A DNA stretch of 64,000 nt, taken from NCBI GenBank assembly GCA_026399475.1, contig JAPLQY010000015.1, forward strand, positions 1 to 64,000. Direction: 5' to 3'. Positions 30,151 to 39,456 of the stretch are shown piece after piece. The notes below the pieces were generated by a model. That model was not told where the DNA came from. It searched no databases and worked only from the letters and a program-made list of their open reading frames with translations. Numbering within the stretch: position 1 is the stretch's first letter; each line of letters opens with the position of its first letter. This DNA comes from Rhodocyclales bacterium (GTDB taxonomy: Bacteria; Pseudomonadota; Gammaproteobacteria; Burkholderiales; Rhodocyclaceae). A program made the translations under genes and the position numbers.

Positions 30151-30341
30151 GGTGCTCTTTCGGAAAAGGGAAAAAATTGACCCGCGCCGGGGTGCCTAGG
30201 AGGGTGCCTAGGGGGCTGCCCATTTGCGCAGGTCATCAACGAACTTATCCGGACGAATTATCCGGATTTGGGAGCCATGCGTCCAGAGTGCCTGCGAATA
30301 ACCCTACAATAGTCCGCAAAGAACTGGGAGAAGCCCTCATC
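30151..30341. other. divergent region between iorA and the SulP gene
   Basis: 191 bp. It carries two copies of TTATCCGGA (30245-30253 and 30258-30266) at a 13-bp period and a short tandem repeat GTGCCTAGG (near 30190-30210). TACAAT at 30304-30309 could be a -10 element, but no -35 hexamer stands 16-18 bp before it. The repeats may be an operator; no gene is supported. Confidence 0.35.
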
Positions 30342-32588
30342 ATGCTGCAGACAACAAGCGGGACTGCGCGCAAGCCGGGATTCAGCCTGTTTACCGGGCG
30401 CAAGCAGGTGCCGGGCGATTTCTGGGGCGGACTGGCCGCGATGCTGGTGGCTTTGCCCGCGTCAATCGCTTTCGGCGTCACCGTGTATGTGGCCATCGGC
30501 CCCGCCTACGCTGCATACGGCGCGCTGGCCGGCATTATTGGCGCGACCGTGATTGGTCTGGTCGCCTCGACGCTGGGCGGCACGGATCGCCTGATCAGCG
30601 CGCCTTGCGCGCCAGCCGCGGCCGTGCTGTCGGCGTTCGCCATCGAATTGGTAAGCCAGGGCGTGTCACCGGGTTCCATCGTGCTGCTGCTGATCATGCT
30701 CGGCGTGCTGACCGGCATGGTGCAACTGCTGCTCGGTTTTGTTGGCGTCGGCGGGCTGATCAAGTACATCCCGTATCCGGTGGTGAGTGGCTATCTTTCA
30801 GGTGTCGGACTCATCATTATCGGCAGCCAGATTCCGAAATTCCTTGGAGTCCAGGGTGGCACGCGCTGGTGGGAGGCGCTGCTCGCGCCGTGGCAGTGGA
30901 ACTTGCACAGCGTGGCCATCGGCGGCGCCACAGTGCTGGTGGCCGTTGTCGCACCGCGTCTGACGCAGAAAGTGCCGGGCATCATTCTCGGTATCGTGGC
31001 AGGTTTGTGCACCTATTTCGGACTTGCCGTGCAGGACCCCGCGCTATGGGACGTCACCAACAATCCGCTCGTGGTCGGCCCGCTCGGCGCTACCGGCGAG
31101 GGTTACTTCGCCTCGATCACCGGGCGCTGGCACGAAATCGGCGAGTTGCGCCTGGGCCAGGTGGCCGGCCTGTTCGGCAGTGCCCTGACGCTGGCCGTGC
31201 TGCTTTCCATCGACACCCTGAAGACCTGTGTTGTTCTCGATCAGCTTACGCGCAGCCATCACGATTCCAACCGCGAGCTGATTGCCCAGGGCATCGCCAA
31301 CGTGGCTTCCTCTGCGGTGGGCGGCATTCCCGGCGCCGGCACCATGGGCGCGACGCTGGTCAGTCTCAACAGCGGCGCAACCACGCGCGCCACGGGCGTC
31401 CTCGAAGGTCTGTTCGCCCTGGTTGCTGCGCTTGTGCTCGGCTCATTCATCGCATGGATACCGGTTGCCACGCTGGCCGGCATTCTCATCGTCATCGGCG
31501 TGCGCATGATCGACAAGGAGCCGCTGCGTTTCGTCGAATCGCGCGCCACGGTCTTCGATTTTGCCGTCGTGGTGGCAGTCGTGGTGGTGGCGCTGACCAT
31601 CGGACTCATCGCCGCGTCCGCTGTTGGCGTCGCCATGGCGATCATCCTCTTTGTGCGCGAGCAGATCGGCGGCACGGTAGTGCGCCACAAGATGTATGTG
31701 AACCAGATGTCCTCGAACTGGTACCGGCCCGAGGCCGAGGTGCGCATCCTTGATCAGAAGGGCGATCAGGGCGTCATCTTCGAACTTCAGGGCAGCCTGT
31801 TCTTCGGCAATACCCAGCAGCTGTACGCCGATCTGGAGCACGAGATCAATACGCGCAGCTACATCATCATCGACCTGAAGCGCGTGCAGTCGGTCGACGT
31901 TACCGCAGCGCACCTCATGAATCAGGTACGCGATGCGATTCAGGAGCGTGGCGCCCGATTGCTGTTGAGCAATGTCAGGGAAAACCTGCCCAACGGGCGC
32001 AATCTGCTCGAGTTTTTCGAGCAGACCGGATTGATGGATGCCGGCGATGACACTGTGCGCGTTTTCCCTGAGCTCGATAGCGCGATCGCCTGGGTCGAGG
32101 ATCGAATTCTCGGCGAGCGCGAATCGGCACCGGAAGAGGAGGCGCCGATGCAGTTGCAGGAGATGGATCTGTTCTCCAAACACAAGGATGAGACGCTCAA
32201 GGAACTCGAGGCGCGCATGCAACTGCGAATCTATCAACCCGGAGAAACGGTCTATGTCAGCGGCGCCGCAGGCGATGAATTGTTCTGGGTACGGCGCGGC
32301 ACGATACGCATCCTGGCCCCGCTGGGTGCGGGCCGAACCCGGCACATAGCGAGTTTTGGGCGTGGCGATTTTTTCGGCGGCCTGGCCTTCCTCGACAACC
32401 TGCCGCGCAGCAACGATGCCGTCGCCCTGACGGCAACGGAGGTGTATGTGTTGTCACGCGAGCAGTTCAACCAGATCGCGGACGTGCACAAGAAACTCGC
32501 GTTCAATCTGATTACTGCAATGGCTCGCACACTCGCCATGCGCCTGCGCCATGCCGAGATCGAACTGACGATGATGCAGGAGTACTGA
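30342..32588 (+). CDS. SulP-family anion transporter with STAS and cNMP-binding domains
   Basis: 748 residues. About 12 membrane segments (residues ~25-430) carry the SulP transport core. A STAS domain follows (~455-570, with IIDLKRVQSVDVTAAHLMNQ), then a cyclic-nucleotide-binding domain at the C-terminus (~610-740, RIYQPGETVYVSGAAGDELFW). SulP proteins move sulfate, bicarbonate or other anions; no motif settles the substrate. The ATG at 30342 begins MLQTTSGTARKPGF; GGGAG lies ~12 nt upstream, a little far. The cNMP module suggests gating by cyclic nucleotide. A TusE/DsrC-like gene lies downstream, which weakly favours sulfur. Confidence 0.9.
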   Translation: MLQTTSGTARKPGFSLFTGRKQVPGDFWGGLAAMLVALPASIAFGVTVYVAIGPAYAAYGALAGIIGATVIGLVASTLGGTDRLISAPCAPAAAVLSAFAIELVSQGVSPGSIVLLLIMLGVLTGMVQLLLGFVGVGGLIKYIPYPVVSGYLSGVGLIIIGSQIPKFLGVQGGTRWWEALLAPWQWNLHSVAIGGATVLVAVVAPRLTQKVPGIILGIVAGLCTYFGLAVQDPALWDVTNNPLVVGPLGATGEGYFASITGRWHEIGELRLGQVAGLFGSALTLAVLLSIDTLKTCVVLDQLTRSHHDSNRELIAQGIANVASSAVGGIPGAGTMGATLVSLNSGATTRATGVLEGLFALVAALVLGSFIAWIPVATLAGILIVIGVRMIDKEPLRFVESRATVFDFAVVVAVVVVALTIGLIAASAVGVAMAIILFVREQIGGTVVRHKMYVNQMSSNWYRPEAEVRILDQKGDQGVIFELQGSLFFGNTQQLYADLEHEINTRSYIIIDLKRVQSVDVTAAHLMNQVRDAIQERGARLLLSNVRENLPNGRNLLEFFEQTGLMDAGDDTVRVFPELDSAIAWVEDRILGERESAPEEEAPMQLQEMDLFSKHKDETLKELEARMQLRIYQPGETVYVSGAAGDELFWVRRGTIRILAPLGAGRTRHIASFGRGDFFGGLAFLDNLPRSNDAVALTATEVYVLSREQFNQIADVHKKLAFNLITAMARTLAMRLRHAEIELTMMQEY

Positions 32589-32609
32589 TCCGGTTGCGGG
32601 TTGTGCGTT

Positions 32610-32628
32610 GCAGGCCCGACGGGCCTGC
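32610..32628 (+). other. GC hairpin without U-tail after the SulP gene
   Basis: GCAGGCCC (32610-32617) and GGGCCTGC (32621-32628) form a perfect 8-bp stem with a 3-nt loop, 22 bp after the stop. No T-run follows, so it is not a standard intrinsic terminator; it may protect the mRNA 3' end. Confidence 0.5.
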
Positions 32629-32773
32629 GCCAGCCAGTCGCTGACTCTGTCTGGCGATAAGCCTGGGCGATGGCGCATGCGAAATACTTTATAGCTCAAG
32701 CAGTTTCGCTGCTCTATAATCCGACAAAAATAGTCAAGTACTATCCCTAACCCCTGATACAGAGAGATAAAAC

Positions 32774-33103
32774 ATGATCAACGTGAATGGCCGTGACATC
32801 GAGACCGACGCCGAAGGTTATCTGGCTACGCTGGACGACTGGAGCGAGGATGTGGCGAAATGCCTCGCCGAACGCGACCAGCTTGCCCTCGCCGACGAGC
32901 ACTGGTTGGTGGTGCGCTGGATTCGCGATTACTACGCGGAAAACGGAACGGCGCCGAATCTGCGCGTCATGTCCAAACTGATCGGCGGCTCGCTCGGCGA
33001 ACAGTTCGGCGACAAAAAATATCTCTTTGACCTGTTCCCCTACGGCCCCGCCAAGCAGGCGGCTCGCTACGCAGGAATGCCTAAGCCAACGGGCTGCGTA
33101 TAG
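32774..33103 (+). CDS. TusE/DsrC-family sulfur carrier with a single C-terminal cysteine
   Basis: 109 residues of the DsrC/TusE fold. The C-terminal arm ends GMPKPTGCV with the conserved penultimate cysteine (C108). The second cysteine of true DsrC, ten residues earlier, is alanine here (QAARYAG), which matches TusE-like members that relay persulfide and lack the dissimilatory CysB. TusE hands sulfur to TusD/MnmA for tRNA thiolation, but no tusBCD or mnmA is in the window. A TATAAT at 32715-32720 lies 54 bp upstream of the start and ATAAAACATG precedes it; the -35 is poor. Monocistronic. Confidence 0.85.
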   Translation: MINVNGRDIETDAEGYLATLDDWSEDVAKCLAERDQLALADEHWLVVRWIRDYYAENGTAPNLRVMSKLIGGSLGEQFGDKKYLFDLFPYGPAKQAARYAGMPKPTGCV

Positions 33104-33163
33104 GGCGAGGGCGGATTCCGGCTTCCATTCAGGCGGCGACCACCGCAGGAACGGGAACAGGCC

Positions 33164-34165
33164 TTAATTGCCCATGGTCAGTACCGCCGCACCCTGAAAC
33201 TCGCCGCGACGCAGCCGTCCCAGCGCCTCGTTGGCCGATGCCAGCGGAAAGCGGTGAACCTCGGTGCCTATGGGTATCCGCGGCGCGAGGTCGAGAAATT
33301 CGAGGCCATCGACGCGGGTCAGGTTGGCGACCGAGCGGATGCTGCGCTCGCCCCACAGGATCGCATAGGGAAAGGCGGGAATGTCGCTCATGTGAATGCC
33401 GGCGCAGACCACGCAGCCGCCCTTTTCCGTGTGGCGCAGCGCGGTTGGCACCAGGGCCCCGGCCGGGGCGAAGATCAGTGCGGCATCAAGTGGTGCAGGA
33501 GGTTGCTGGTCCGTGTCGCCGGCCCAGGTGGCGCCGAGCTTGCGGGCGAATGCCTGACTGGCGATATCACCAGGACGCGTGAAGGCGTAGAACTCGCGGC
33601 CCTCGAACTTCAGCACCTGAGCAACGATGTGGGCGGCGGCGCCGAAACCGTAAATGCCGAGTCGCCGCGATTCGCCGGCCAGGCGCAGGGCGCGGTAGCC
33701 GATCAGGCCGGCGCATAGCAGCGGCGCCAGCAGTGCGGCATCGCCGACGTCGGGCAGCGGGAAGCAGTAGCGTGCGTCGGCCACGGCGTATTCGGCATAG
33801 CCGCCATTGATCTGGTAGCCGGTGAAGCGCGCCCCATCGCACAGGTTTTCGCGGCCGCTGATACAGAAGTGGCATGTGCCGCAGGTCCAGCCGAGCCAAG
33901 GCACGCCGACGCGCTGACCGGGCAGGAAACCTGTCACGCCATTGCCGATGGCGGCGACGCGGCCGACAATTTCGTGGCCCGGGATTACGGGGAGCGCGGG
34001 ATGGGGCAACTCGCCGTCGATCAGGTGCAGGTCTGTGCGGCAAACTCCGCAGGCTTCCACCTCGATCAGGATGGCGCCGCGTCCCGCCTGCGGCACCGGC
34101 ACATCGACCATGCGCAGCGGCGTGCCGGGCTGGTAGTGGATCATGGCGCGCATGCGGGTTTTCAT
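33164..34165 (-). CDS. zinc-dependent alcohol dehydrogenase family protein
   Basis: 333 residues of the medium-chain dehydrogenase/reductase family. The catalytic zinc site is formed by CGVCRTDLHL and GHEIVGRV; the structural zinc site CGTCHFCISGRENLC holds four cysteines. The coenzyme Rossmann motif is GIYGFGAAAHIV. It oxidises an alcohol or reduces an aldehyde with NAD(P); the real substrate is unknown. Downstream neighbours are unrelated, and the gene stands alone. Confidence 0.9.
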   Translation of the reverse strand: MKTRMRAMIHYQPGTPLRMVDVPVPQAGRGAILIEVEACGVCRTDLHLIDGELPHPALPVIPGHEIVGRVAAIGNGVTGFLPGQRVGVPWLGWTCGTCHFCISGRENLCDGARFTGYQINGGYAEYAVADARYCFPLPDVGDAALLAPLLCAGLIGYRALRLAGESRRLGIYGFGAAAHIVAQVLKFEGREFYAFTRPGDIASQAFARKLGATWAGDTDQQPPAPLDAALIFAPAGALVPTALRHTEKGGCVVCAGIHMSDIPAFPYAILWGERSIRSVANLTRVDGLEFLDLAPRIPIGTEVHRFPLASANEALGRLRRGEFQGAAVLTMGN

Positions 34166-34229
34166 CCGCGACCGTCGATGTCGTCAGCGCATCGAATTGG
34201 GCTGAGTCACTGGCAGGTTCTGCGGCTGC

Positions 34230-34466
34230 CTATAAAAGGGTGACGATTTGAATGTGGTTGCGATTCACGTCCAAAAATGGGGCCACGAGCACTTGGCGGC
34301 CCCCTGCGTTGGCTTCGCAGACCTCGGCATCCATTACCACGACGAACTCTTTGGATTCATGCATGAAATCCGTAACGCGCGCGCCCGGCAGCAGGTCGAT
34401 GTAACCCGTGATGCGGTAGGACTCTGTCAGAATCGTCACTCTGGTCTTGTTCTCATGTGTGGCCAC
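34230..34466 (-). CDS. small conserved protein of unknown function
   Basis: 78 residues, soluble, mostly beta by appearance (VTILTESYRITGYIDLLPG and MHESKEFVVVMDAEV). It resembles small DUF-type proteins (perhaps DUF6812), but I cannot name a role. Shine-Dalgarno GAGGAG lies just upstream of the ATG. It lies between the dehydrogenase and pcm genes with gaps of 64 and 161 bp. Confidence 0.7.
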   Translation of the reverse strand: MATHENKTRVTILTESYRITGYIDLLPGARVTDFMHESKEFVVVMDAEVCEANAGGRQVLVAPFLDVNRNHIQIVTLL

Positions 34467-34627
34467 GACTTTCTCCTCTCAATGAAGCAAATCCCGACAC
34501 GTCCCGGTTTCAGTCGCTTCGAGCAAGCAGCCCGATATGCCTGTAGCGACAGAAAACCCGGCTGACGGTGATGATACAGCGATGTACTGCAAGCGCGGTG
34601 GCCGGCCTCTGACGCCCTGCGTGTCGA

Positions 34628-35302
34628 TCAGCCTTCATCTGTTCCGGTAAGGGGCACGAAGGCGACCGGCAAGACCCGCTTTTTCTCAACCCGGCCACGC
34701 GCATTCTTGCCAAGCACCCACAGGTCCTGCGCCTCCTGCGGGTTGCCGACGGGGATGACGAGCGTGCCGCCCGGCTTGAGTTGCTCGATCAGCGCCGAGG
34801 GAATGCAGCTCGCGGCTGCGGCAACCAGGATCGCGTCGTAGGGCGCATGCTCCGGCCAGCCCAGTCGCCCGTTGCCGGTGCGCACTTCGATATTGGCATA
34901 GCCCAGACCCTGCAGCCTGGCGCGCGCGTCCCGCGCCAGCGCCTCGACGATTTCCATCGAGTAGACCTGTTTCACCAGCCGGGACAGGACGGCGGCCTGA
35001 TACCCGGAGCCGGTGCCGATCTCCAGTACGACGTCATTCGGCCGGGGATGAATCAGCTCGGTCATCAAGGCCACGATGTAAGGCTGCGAGATGGTCTGGC
35101 CATGGCCGATCGGCAGCGGGTGGTTGGCATAGGCGCGAGACAGAAGTTCTGCGGGCACGAAGGCATGACGTGGCACCTGTCGCAGTGCGTCGACAACCCG
35201 ATCATCCAGTGCCGGGCAGCCGGTGAGGTGGCGCGTGGCACCGACTTCCTCGCGGATTTCTTCCAGCAGGAAATCCAGAGCCCGGTCGATATCAGTTGCC
35301 AT
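34628..35302 (-). CDS. pcm: protein-L-isoaspartate O-methyltransferase
   Basis: 224 residues. It repairs isoaspartyl residues using S-adenosylmethionine. The SAM-binding motif VLEIGTGSGYQAA and the substrate loop HGQTISQPYIVALM are intact. The ATG overlaps the upstream sirtuin gene by 11 bp. In many proteobacteria pcm lies near stress genes; here its partner is a deacylase. Confidence 0.95.
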   Translation of the reverse strand: MATDIDRALDFLLEEIREEVGATRHLTGCPALDDRVVDALRQVPRHAFVPAELLSRAYANHPLPIGHGQTISQPYIVALMTELIHPRPNDVVLEIGTGSGYQAAVLSRLVKQVYSMEIVEALARDARARLQGLGYANIEVRTGNGRLGWPEHAPYDAILVAAAASCIPSALIEQLKPGGTLVIPVGNPQEAQDLWVLGKNARGRVEKKRVLPVAFVPLTGTDEG

Positions 35303-36149
35303 GCGCCATCCTCTCCCGCATCTTTACGAGGTGAAGGAACTCGTCGCAATCCTGCTCGAGCTTTGCCGCGAGCAAGTGGTCTGCGCGGGTTATTCCCAGG
35401 TTGATCGCCATGACCGGCTTGCCGTGCCGATGGGCGTGCTCGACAAAGCGGAATCCGGAATAGACCATCAGCGAGGAACCGACCACCAGCACACCCCGCG
35501 CGGCATCGATGGCGTCCAGCCCGGTCCTGACTCTGTCCTGCGGAACACTGTCGCCAAAGAACACCACATCCGGCTTGAGCACGCCGCCGCAGGATGGACA
35601 GGCCGGTATGGAAAAATCGCGATGGAATTCCCCGGCAACATGGGCATCGCCGTCCGGCGCGCGCCGGGCCGCTTCTATCGCAATGCCCGGATTCGCTGCG
35701 CCCAGCCATTCCTGCACCGATGCCCGTGGATAGGAATGTCGGCAGGCCAGGCAGACCACCCGTTGCAATCCGCCATGGAGTTCGAGTACCGATCGACTTC
35801 CCGCCTTCTGGTGCAAGCCGTCGACATTCTGCGTAATGATCAGGGCAATCCGGTCGCGGCGCTCCAGTTGCGCCAGGGCGTGATGGCCCCGGCTCGGGCT
35901 GGCCAGACCGACGGTGGGCCAACCGATAAAGCTGCGCGCCCAGTAGCGACGGCGGGTGCTCTCGGAGCGCAGGAAGTCCGTGTGGTCGATCGGCCTGGCG
36001 CCCTTCCATTGAGCGTTCCGATCACGGTAGTCGGGAATGCCGCTGGCCGTGCTGAGCCCGGCGCCGGTGAGAATCACAACCGAACCCTGATCCAGCAGGC
36101 GCACGATCCGCTGGCGGTGTCGGTCAATTTCTGTGTCGAATTCAGTCAC
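35292..36149 (-). CDS. Sir2-family NAD-dependent protein deacylase
   Basis: 285 residues of a class III sirtuin. NAD-binding GAGLSTASGIPDYRD, catalytic ITQNVDGLH, four zinc cysteines (CLACRHSYP and CPSCGG) and VVGSSLMVYSGF are all present. It removes acetyl or other acyl groups from lysines and releases nicotinamide. It is the first gene of a coupled pair with pcm (11-bp overlap), so both act perhaps in protein maintenance. Whether it is desuccinylase or deacetylase cannot be told. Confidence 0.92.
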   Translation of the reverse strand: MTEFDTEIDRHRQRIVRLLDQGSVVILTGAGLSTASGIPDYRDRNAQWKGARPIDHTDFLRSESTRRRYWARSFIGWPTVGLASPSRGHHALAQLERRDRIALIITQNVDGLHQKAGSRSVLELHGGLQRVVCLACRHSYPRASVQEWLGAANPGIAIEAARRAPDGDAHVAGEFHRDFSIPACPSCGGVLKPDVVFFGDSVPQDRVRTGLDAIDAARGVLVVGSSLMVYSGFRFVEHAHRHGKPVMAINLGITRADHLLAAKLEQDCDEFLHLVKMRERMAHGN

Positions 36150-36306
36150 GGCTCGATTCGGCTCTGCGGCGCCCGGTTGATCGGTCAGCCGCGACTATAT
36201 GGCAAAGTCGATCATGCGGTGGCGCAAGTTCGGCGCCGATGTCCCGGTAGGCGTCGAAGCCGCCACGAACGGGACTTTGCCGTACGGACTGTTGGCGACA
36301 GTTCGC
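36150..36306. other. gap between the sirtuin and hybrid kinase genes
   Basis: 157 bp with neither a supported gene nor a clear terminator; a strong promoter for the sirtuin gene is not apparent by eye. Confidence 0.4.
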
Positions 36307-39009
36307 TCAGGCAGTTGCTCGCGAGCCCGACTTCTGCAACCAGTGCAATACCGCTGCACAGAGTTCGTCCGGGGCCGCCGGCTTGGCAATGTGATCATCC
36401 ATGCCGGCGGCCAGGCAAGCATCGCGGTCTTCGGCGAAAGCATTGGCGGTCATTGCCAGAATCGGGATGGCCTCCATGCCGGGCAGTTGGCGAATTGCGC
36501 GGGTGGCATCCAGTCCGTTCATGACGGGCATCTGCACATCCATCAGGATCAGGGCATAAGCGCCGGCGCGCGCCATTTCCACCGCTTCCCGACCGTTGGT
36601 GGCCACATCCGCCACCAGGGCAGCCTCCTCCAGCAGGAGCACCGCCACTTCCCGGTTAACGGGCTCGTCTTCTGCCACCAGGATGCGAGTGCCCGCGAAC
36701 TGGCGGGCCAGGGTTTCTCGCGCCGATTCCTCCGGCGCATTGCTGCGGGGTTTGACCTCTACGGCTTTCCTGACGCGGGCAGTTGCCCAGAAGGTGCTGC
36801 CAACACCTTCCTGGCTTATAACCCCGGCGTCGCCGCCCATCAGCAAGGCAATGCGCTTGGAGATGATCAGTCCAAGCCCCGTGCCCCCGTACTTGCGGTT
36901 GATCGAACCATCTGCCTGGGTGAAGGCGCGGAACAGGCGGGCCTGGTCTTCCGGACTAATGCCAACGCCCTGATCGATGACGCCGATGCGCAAGAGGACA
37001 CAGTTGTTGTCTTCCGTCAGGGTCTGCGCACGTACAGTGATCTCTCCATGCCGGGAAAACTTGATCGCATTGCCGATGAAATTGATCAGTATCTGCTTCA
37101 GGCGCAGCGCGTCGCCGCAGAGCAATTCCGGCAAGGTCGGGTCGATGTCACGGACCAGTTGCAAGCCCTTCGCCCGGGCGGCGGCCTCCTGCATCTGCAT
37201 GACTTCGTCAATTGCCTGCGTAATGGAGAAGTTCTTCTCGTCCAGAGTCAGCCGGTCGGCTTCGATCCTGGAGATGTCGAGGATATCGTTGATGACGGCA
37301 AGCAGATGCCGGGCGGACGCTTTGCTCTTGTTGAGCCAGTCGATCTGCTGGGGATCGGTGGCGCGGCGCAGCACGAGCTCGATCATGCCCATGATGCCGT
37401 TCATCGGGGTGCGCAGTTCGTGGCTCATGTTGGCGAGGAAGATGCTCTTGGCGCGGTTGGCGGCTTCGGCCGCGTCACGACTTTGCGCCAGTTCGGCGGT
37501 GCGCGAAAACACAAGCTCTTCAAGGTGGTCGCGGTGCCGGATCAGTTCGGCTTCGTCCTGTTTGCGTTCGGTGATGTCGCGCACAATGGACATGGTGGTG
37601 TCATTGGCACACGGCACCACGCGGGTTTCGAATACCCTCTCCTGACCGCCGACTTGTAGCGAGTAGCTCAGTTCCTGCACCGCATTCGAGTCCAGGGCAT
37701 CGGCAAAGGCTTTCATGAGTTGGGCCGCGAGGGGCTTGGGCAGAACTTCATCGACCCTGTGATGGAGAAAGGTCTCCGGAGGTATCAGGAGCAAACCCGG
37801 GTTGGCGGCATGAAAGTCGAGGTATTCGCCATCGCGCCGGTTGGTGAATATCAGGTCGGGGATGGCGCTGATCAGCGCCTGCTGGTAGGACTCGCTCTGG
37901 CGCAACTCCTGTTCCGACGCCTGAAGCTCGCTGATCTTTGCCTCGAGTTGCCTGGTCGTCGCCAGGGTCGTATCCGTCACGGCATTGAATGCCCTGGCAA
38001 CCTCAACGACTTCGCTTGGCCCCGCGGTTGCCGCCCGTGCCCCGGTATCGCCGCCGTGGACCTTGCGTGCAACGTTCGCCAACTCCGCAATCGGCCCGGC
38101 GATTCTTCGCGTGACGGACAGTGCGAAAAGAATCAGCAGTGCAATCGCCACTCCGGCGACCACCGTTGCGGCCTTTGCCCTTTGTTTGGCGGCGGCGTAT
38201 ACCTCTGACGAGGGTATCCCAACGAAGGCAATCCATCCCGTCTCTGCCAGCGGTGCTACCGAATAGAATCGCAGCACCCCGTCCGATCCAGTGCTTTCGA
38301 ATTCGCCATTGCGCACTTCGACCGTTCGTCGCGCGGCGTCCGCGTTGTCGGGCCGGCTGCCCTGGATTCCGTCCGGGTCGACATTGCTCCAGATCAGGAC
38401 GCCGTTTTCACCGATGAATCCGTAGCGGGTTCCGGCTGGCAGGAACTGGGCCGGAATATTCGGATTCAAGGCATTGAGGTCCAGGGGAAGCTGAACCCCG
38501 CCCACCAGTTCGTGATTCTGGTTCCGGATCGGCGCGCCAAGGACGATTACCCGCTTGCCGGTAATCGGGCCGATATACGGATCACCGACGATGAAGCGTT
38601 GTTCCGTGAGAAGCTGCTGGAACCAGGGCGCCTTGCCGACGTTGACCGGCTTGCCGCCAGGTTGCGGCACTGCCGAGCAGACGGCCACTCCATCCAGATT
38701 TGTATAGGTGGCATTCGCATAGTCCGGATTCAGGGCAGGCAGGTCCTTCAGGATTCCGTCGCAGTTTTTAGGGTCGACCTGACGTACCAAGGGGCGCATG
38801 GCCACGCGTTCGAGTGTCCGGCGCGTACTGGCAAGCTTGCCATCCATGTTGCTGACCATCGTGTTTGCCACCGTGCGCAGCGATACCTTGGTATTGGCGA
38901 TGGTCTGCTGCATGTCGGTGTAGATGCCAGCGCCCGCCACTCCGGCCAGCGGGACGGCCATGGCCAAAACCAGTCGCAGGAGATGGGCGCGAATCGACGG
39001 TGGTTTCAT
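36307..39009 (-). CDS. hybrid sensor histidine kinase (dCache-HAMP-PAS-HisKA-HATPase-REC)
   Basis: About 900 residues: a membrane segment at the N-terminus, a ~250-residue extracytoplasmic double-Cache sensor, a second membrane helix ([15 protein letters not shown]), HAMP, PAS, HisKA with [15 protein letters not shown], HATPase with [14 protein letters not shown] and a C-terminal receiver with the phosphoacceptor in [14 protein letters not shown] downstream Hpt protein is expected but is not in the window. The ATG at 39009 ([11 protein letters not shown]) is preferred over an in-frame TTG 15 bp upstream; both are weakly supported. An FNR box lies ~220 bp upstream and may drive it. Confidence 0.92.
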   Translation of the reverse strand: MKPPSIRAHLLRLVLAMAVPLAGVAGAGIYTDMQQTIANTKVSLRTVANTMVSNMDGKLASTRRTLERVAMRPLVRQVDPKNCDGILKDLPALNPDYANATYTNLDGVAVCSAVPQPGGKPVNVGKAPWFQQLLTEQRFIVGDPYIGPITGKRVIVLGAPIRNQNHELVGGVQLPLDLNALNPNIPAQFLPAGTRYGFIGENGVLIWSNVDPDGIQGSRPDNADAARRTVEVRNGEFESTGSDGVLRFYSVAPLAETGWIAFVGIPSSEVYAAAKQRAKAATVVAGVAIALLILFALSVTRRIAGPIAELANVARKVHGGDTGARAATAGPSEVVEVARAFNAVTDTTLATTRQLEAKISELQASEQELRQSESYQQALISAIPDLIFTNRRDGEYLDFHAANPGLLLIPPETFLHHRVDEVLPKPLAAQLMKAFADALDSNAVQELSYSLQVGGQERVFETRVVPCANDTTMSIVRDITERKQDEAELIRHRDHLEELVFSRTAELAQSRDAAEAANRAKSIFLANMSHELRTPMNGIMGMIELVLRRATDPQQIDWLNKSKASARHLLAVINDILDISRIEADRLTLDEKNFSITQAIDEVMQMQEAAARAKGLQLVRDIDPTLPELLCGDALRLKQILINFIGNAIKFSRHGEITVRAQTLTEDNNCVLLRIGVIDQGVGISPEDQARLFRAFTQADGSINRKYGGTGLGLIISKRIALLMGGDAGVISQEGVGSTFWATARVRKAVEVKPRSNAPEESARETLARQFAGTRILVAEDEPVNREVAVLLLEEAALVADVATNGREAVEMARAGAYALILMDVQMPVMNGLDATRAIRQLPGMEAIPILAMTANAFAEDRDACLAAGMDDHIAKPAAPDELCAAVLHWLQKSGSRATA

Positions 39010-39230
39010 TGCACTACCTGTCAAAACTGATCTTCATCATGCGGTTCATGAGTCTTTGCCCTTCTCGCTCATCGGGTCGAGTCCGCTTTGATCGCCGGAA
39101 AGGAAAACGCCATTAGGCCAAGGAGGTTTCTGACCGCCAACCAAGCGCAAGCTCTGCCACCATGGTGCTCGCATTGCTCTCGATTTGATATATGGCGAAA
39201 GTAATAGATATGCATAATTTTGAAGATTCC

Positions 39231-39244
39231 TTGATCTACATCAA
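39231..39244. promoter_or_regulatory. FNR/Anr-type box
   Basis: TTGATCTACATCAA at 39231-39244 is a perfect TTGAT-N4-ATCAA palindrome. It can serve either direction: toward the hybrid kinase (TSS near 39196 by the usual 41.5-bp offset, with a weak -10) or to the right (TSS near 39279). Confidence 0.75.
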
Positions 39245-39419
39245 GTATTTCCGCACTCCGGTGTCGGGATTCTGCCCGCTACGGCAGGTATCGATTAGCG
39301 AAAAAACTGGAGTATTGCCCGGGGTCATTCAAGCAGGCGCGAATGGCGTTTCCGCTGTGGCCGCCTGATGAGTTACCCTTCCTTGCCTGTAGCCATCCAT
39401 GGCCGAGGGTCTGTACCCC

Positions 39420-39444
39420 CGCGACCCAGGTCGCGACCTTTTTT
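39420..39444 (+). terminator. intrinsic terminator just before the DHDPS-family start
   Basis: CGCGAC (39420-39425) and GTCGCG (39430-39435) form a stem around the loop CCAG, followed by ACC and six Ts (39439-39444). It ends 12 bp before the ATG at 39457 and overlaps nothing known upstream. It may end a small RNA or act as an attenuator in the leader. Confidence 0.65.
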
Positions 39445-39456
39445 GCGAGGGATTCC

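Larger units (their letters stand above)
39010..39456. other. structured 447-bp divergent intergenic region
   Basis: Between the hybrid kinase (minus) and the DHDPS-family gene (plus). It holds an AT-rich core (39170-39245), a perfect FNR box and a strong intrinsic terminator that precedes the downstream start codon by 12 bp. No ORF with a ribosome-binding site is evident in between. Confidence 0.6.

Noticed and set aside
32610..32628. intrinsic terminator after the SulP-cNMP gene
   Set aside because: Perfect hairpin but no T-run after it.
32774..33103. assignment as dissimilatory DsrC
   Set aside because: The second arm cysteine is alanine and no dsr genes are near.
39343..39456. upstream extension of the DHDPS-family gene
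   Set aside because: It would translate across a strong terminator and lacks family similarity; ATG 39457 has a good ribosome-binding site.
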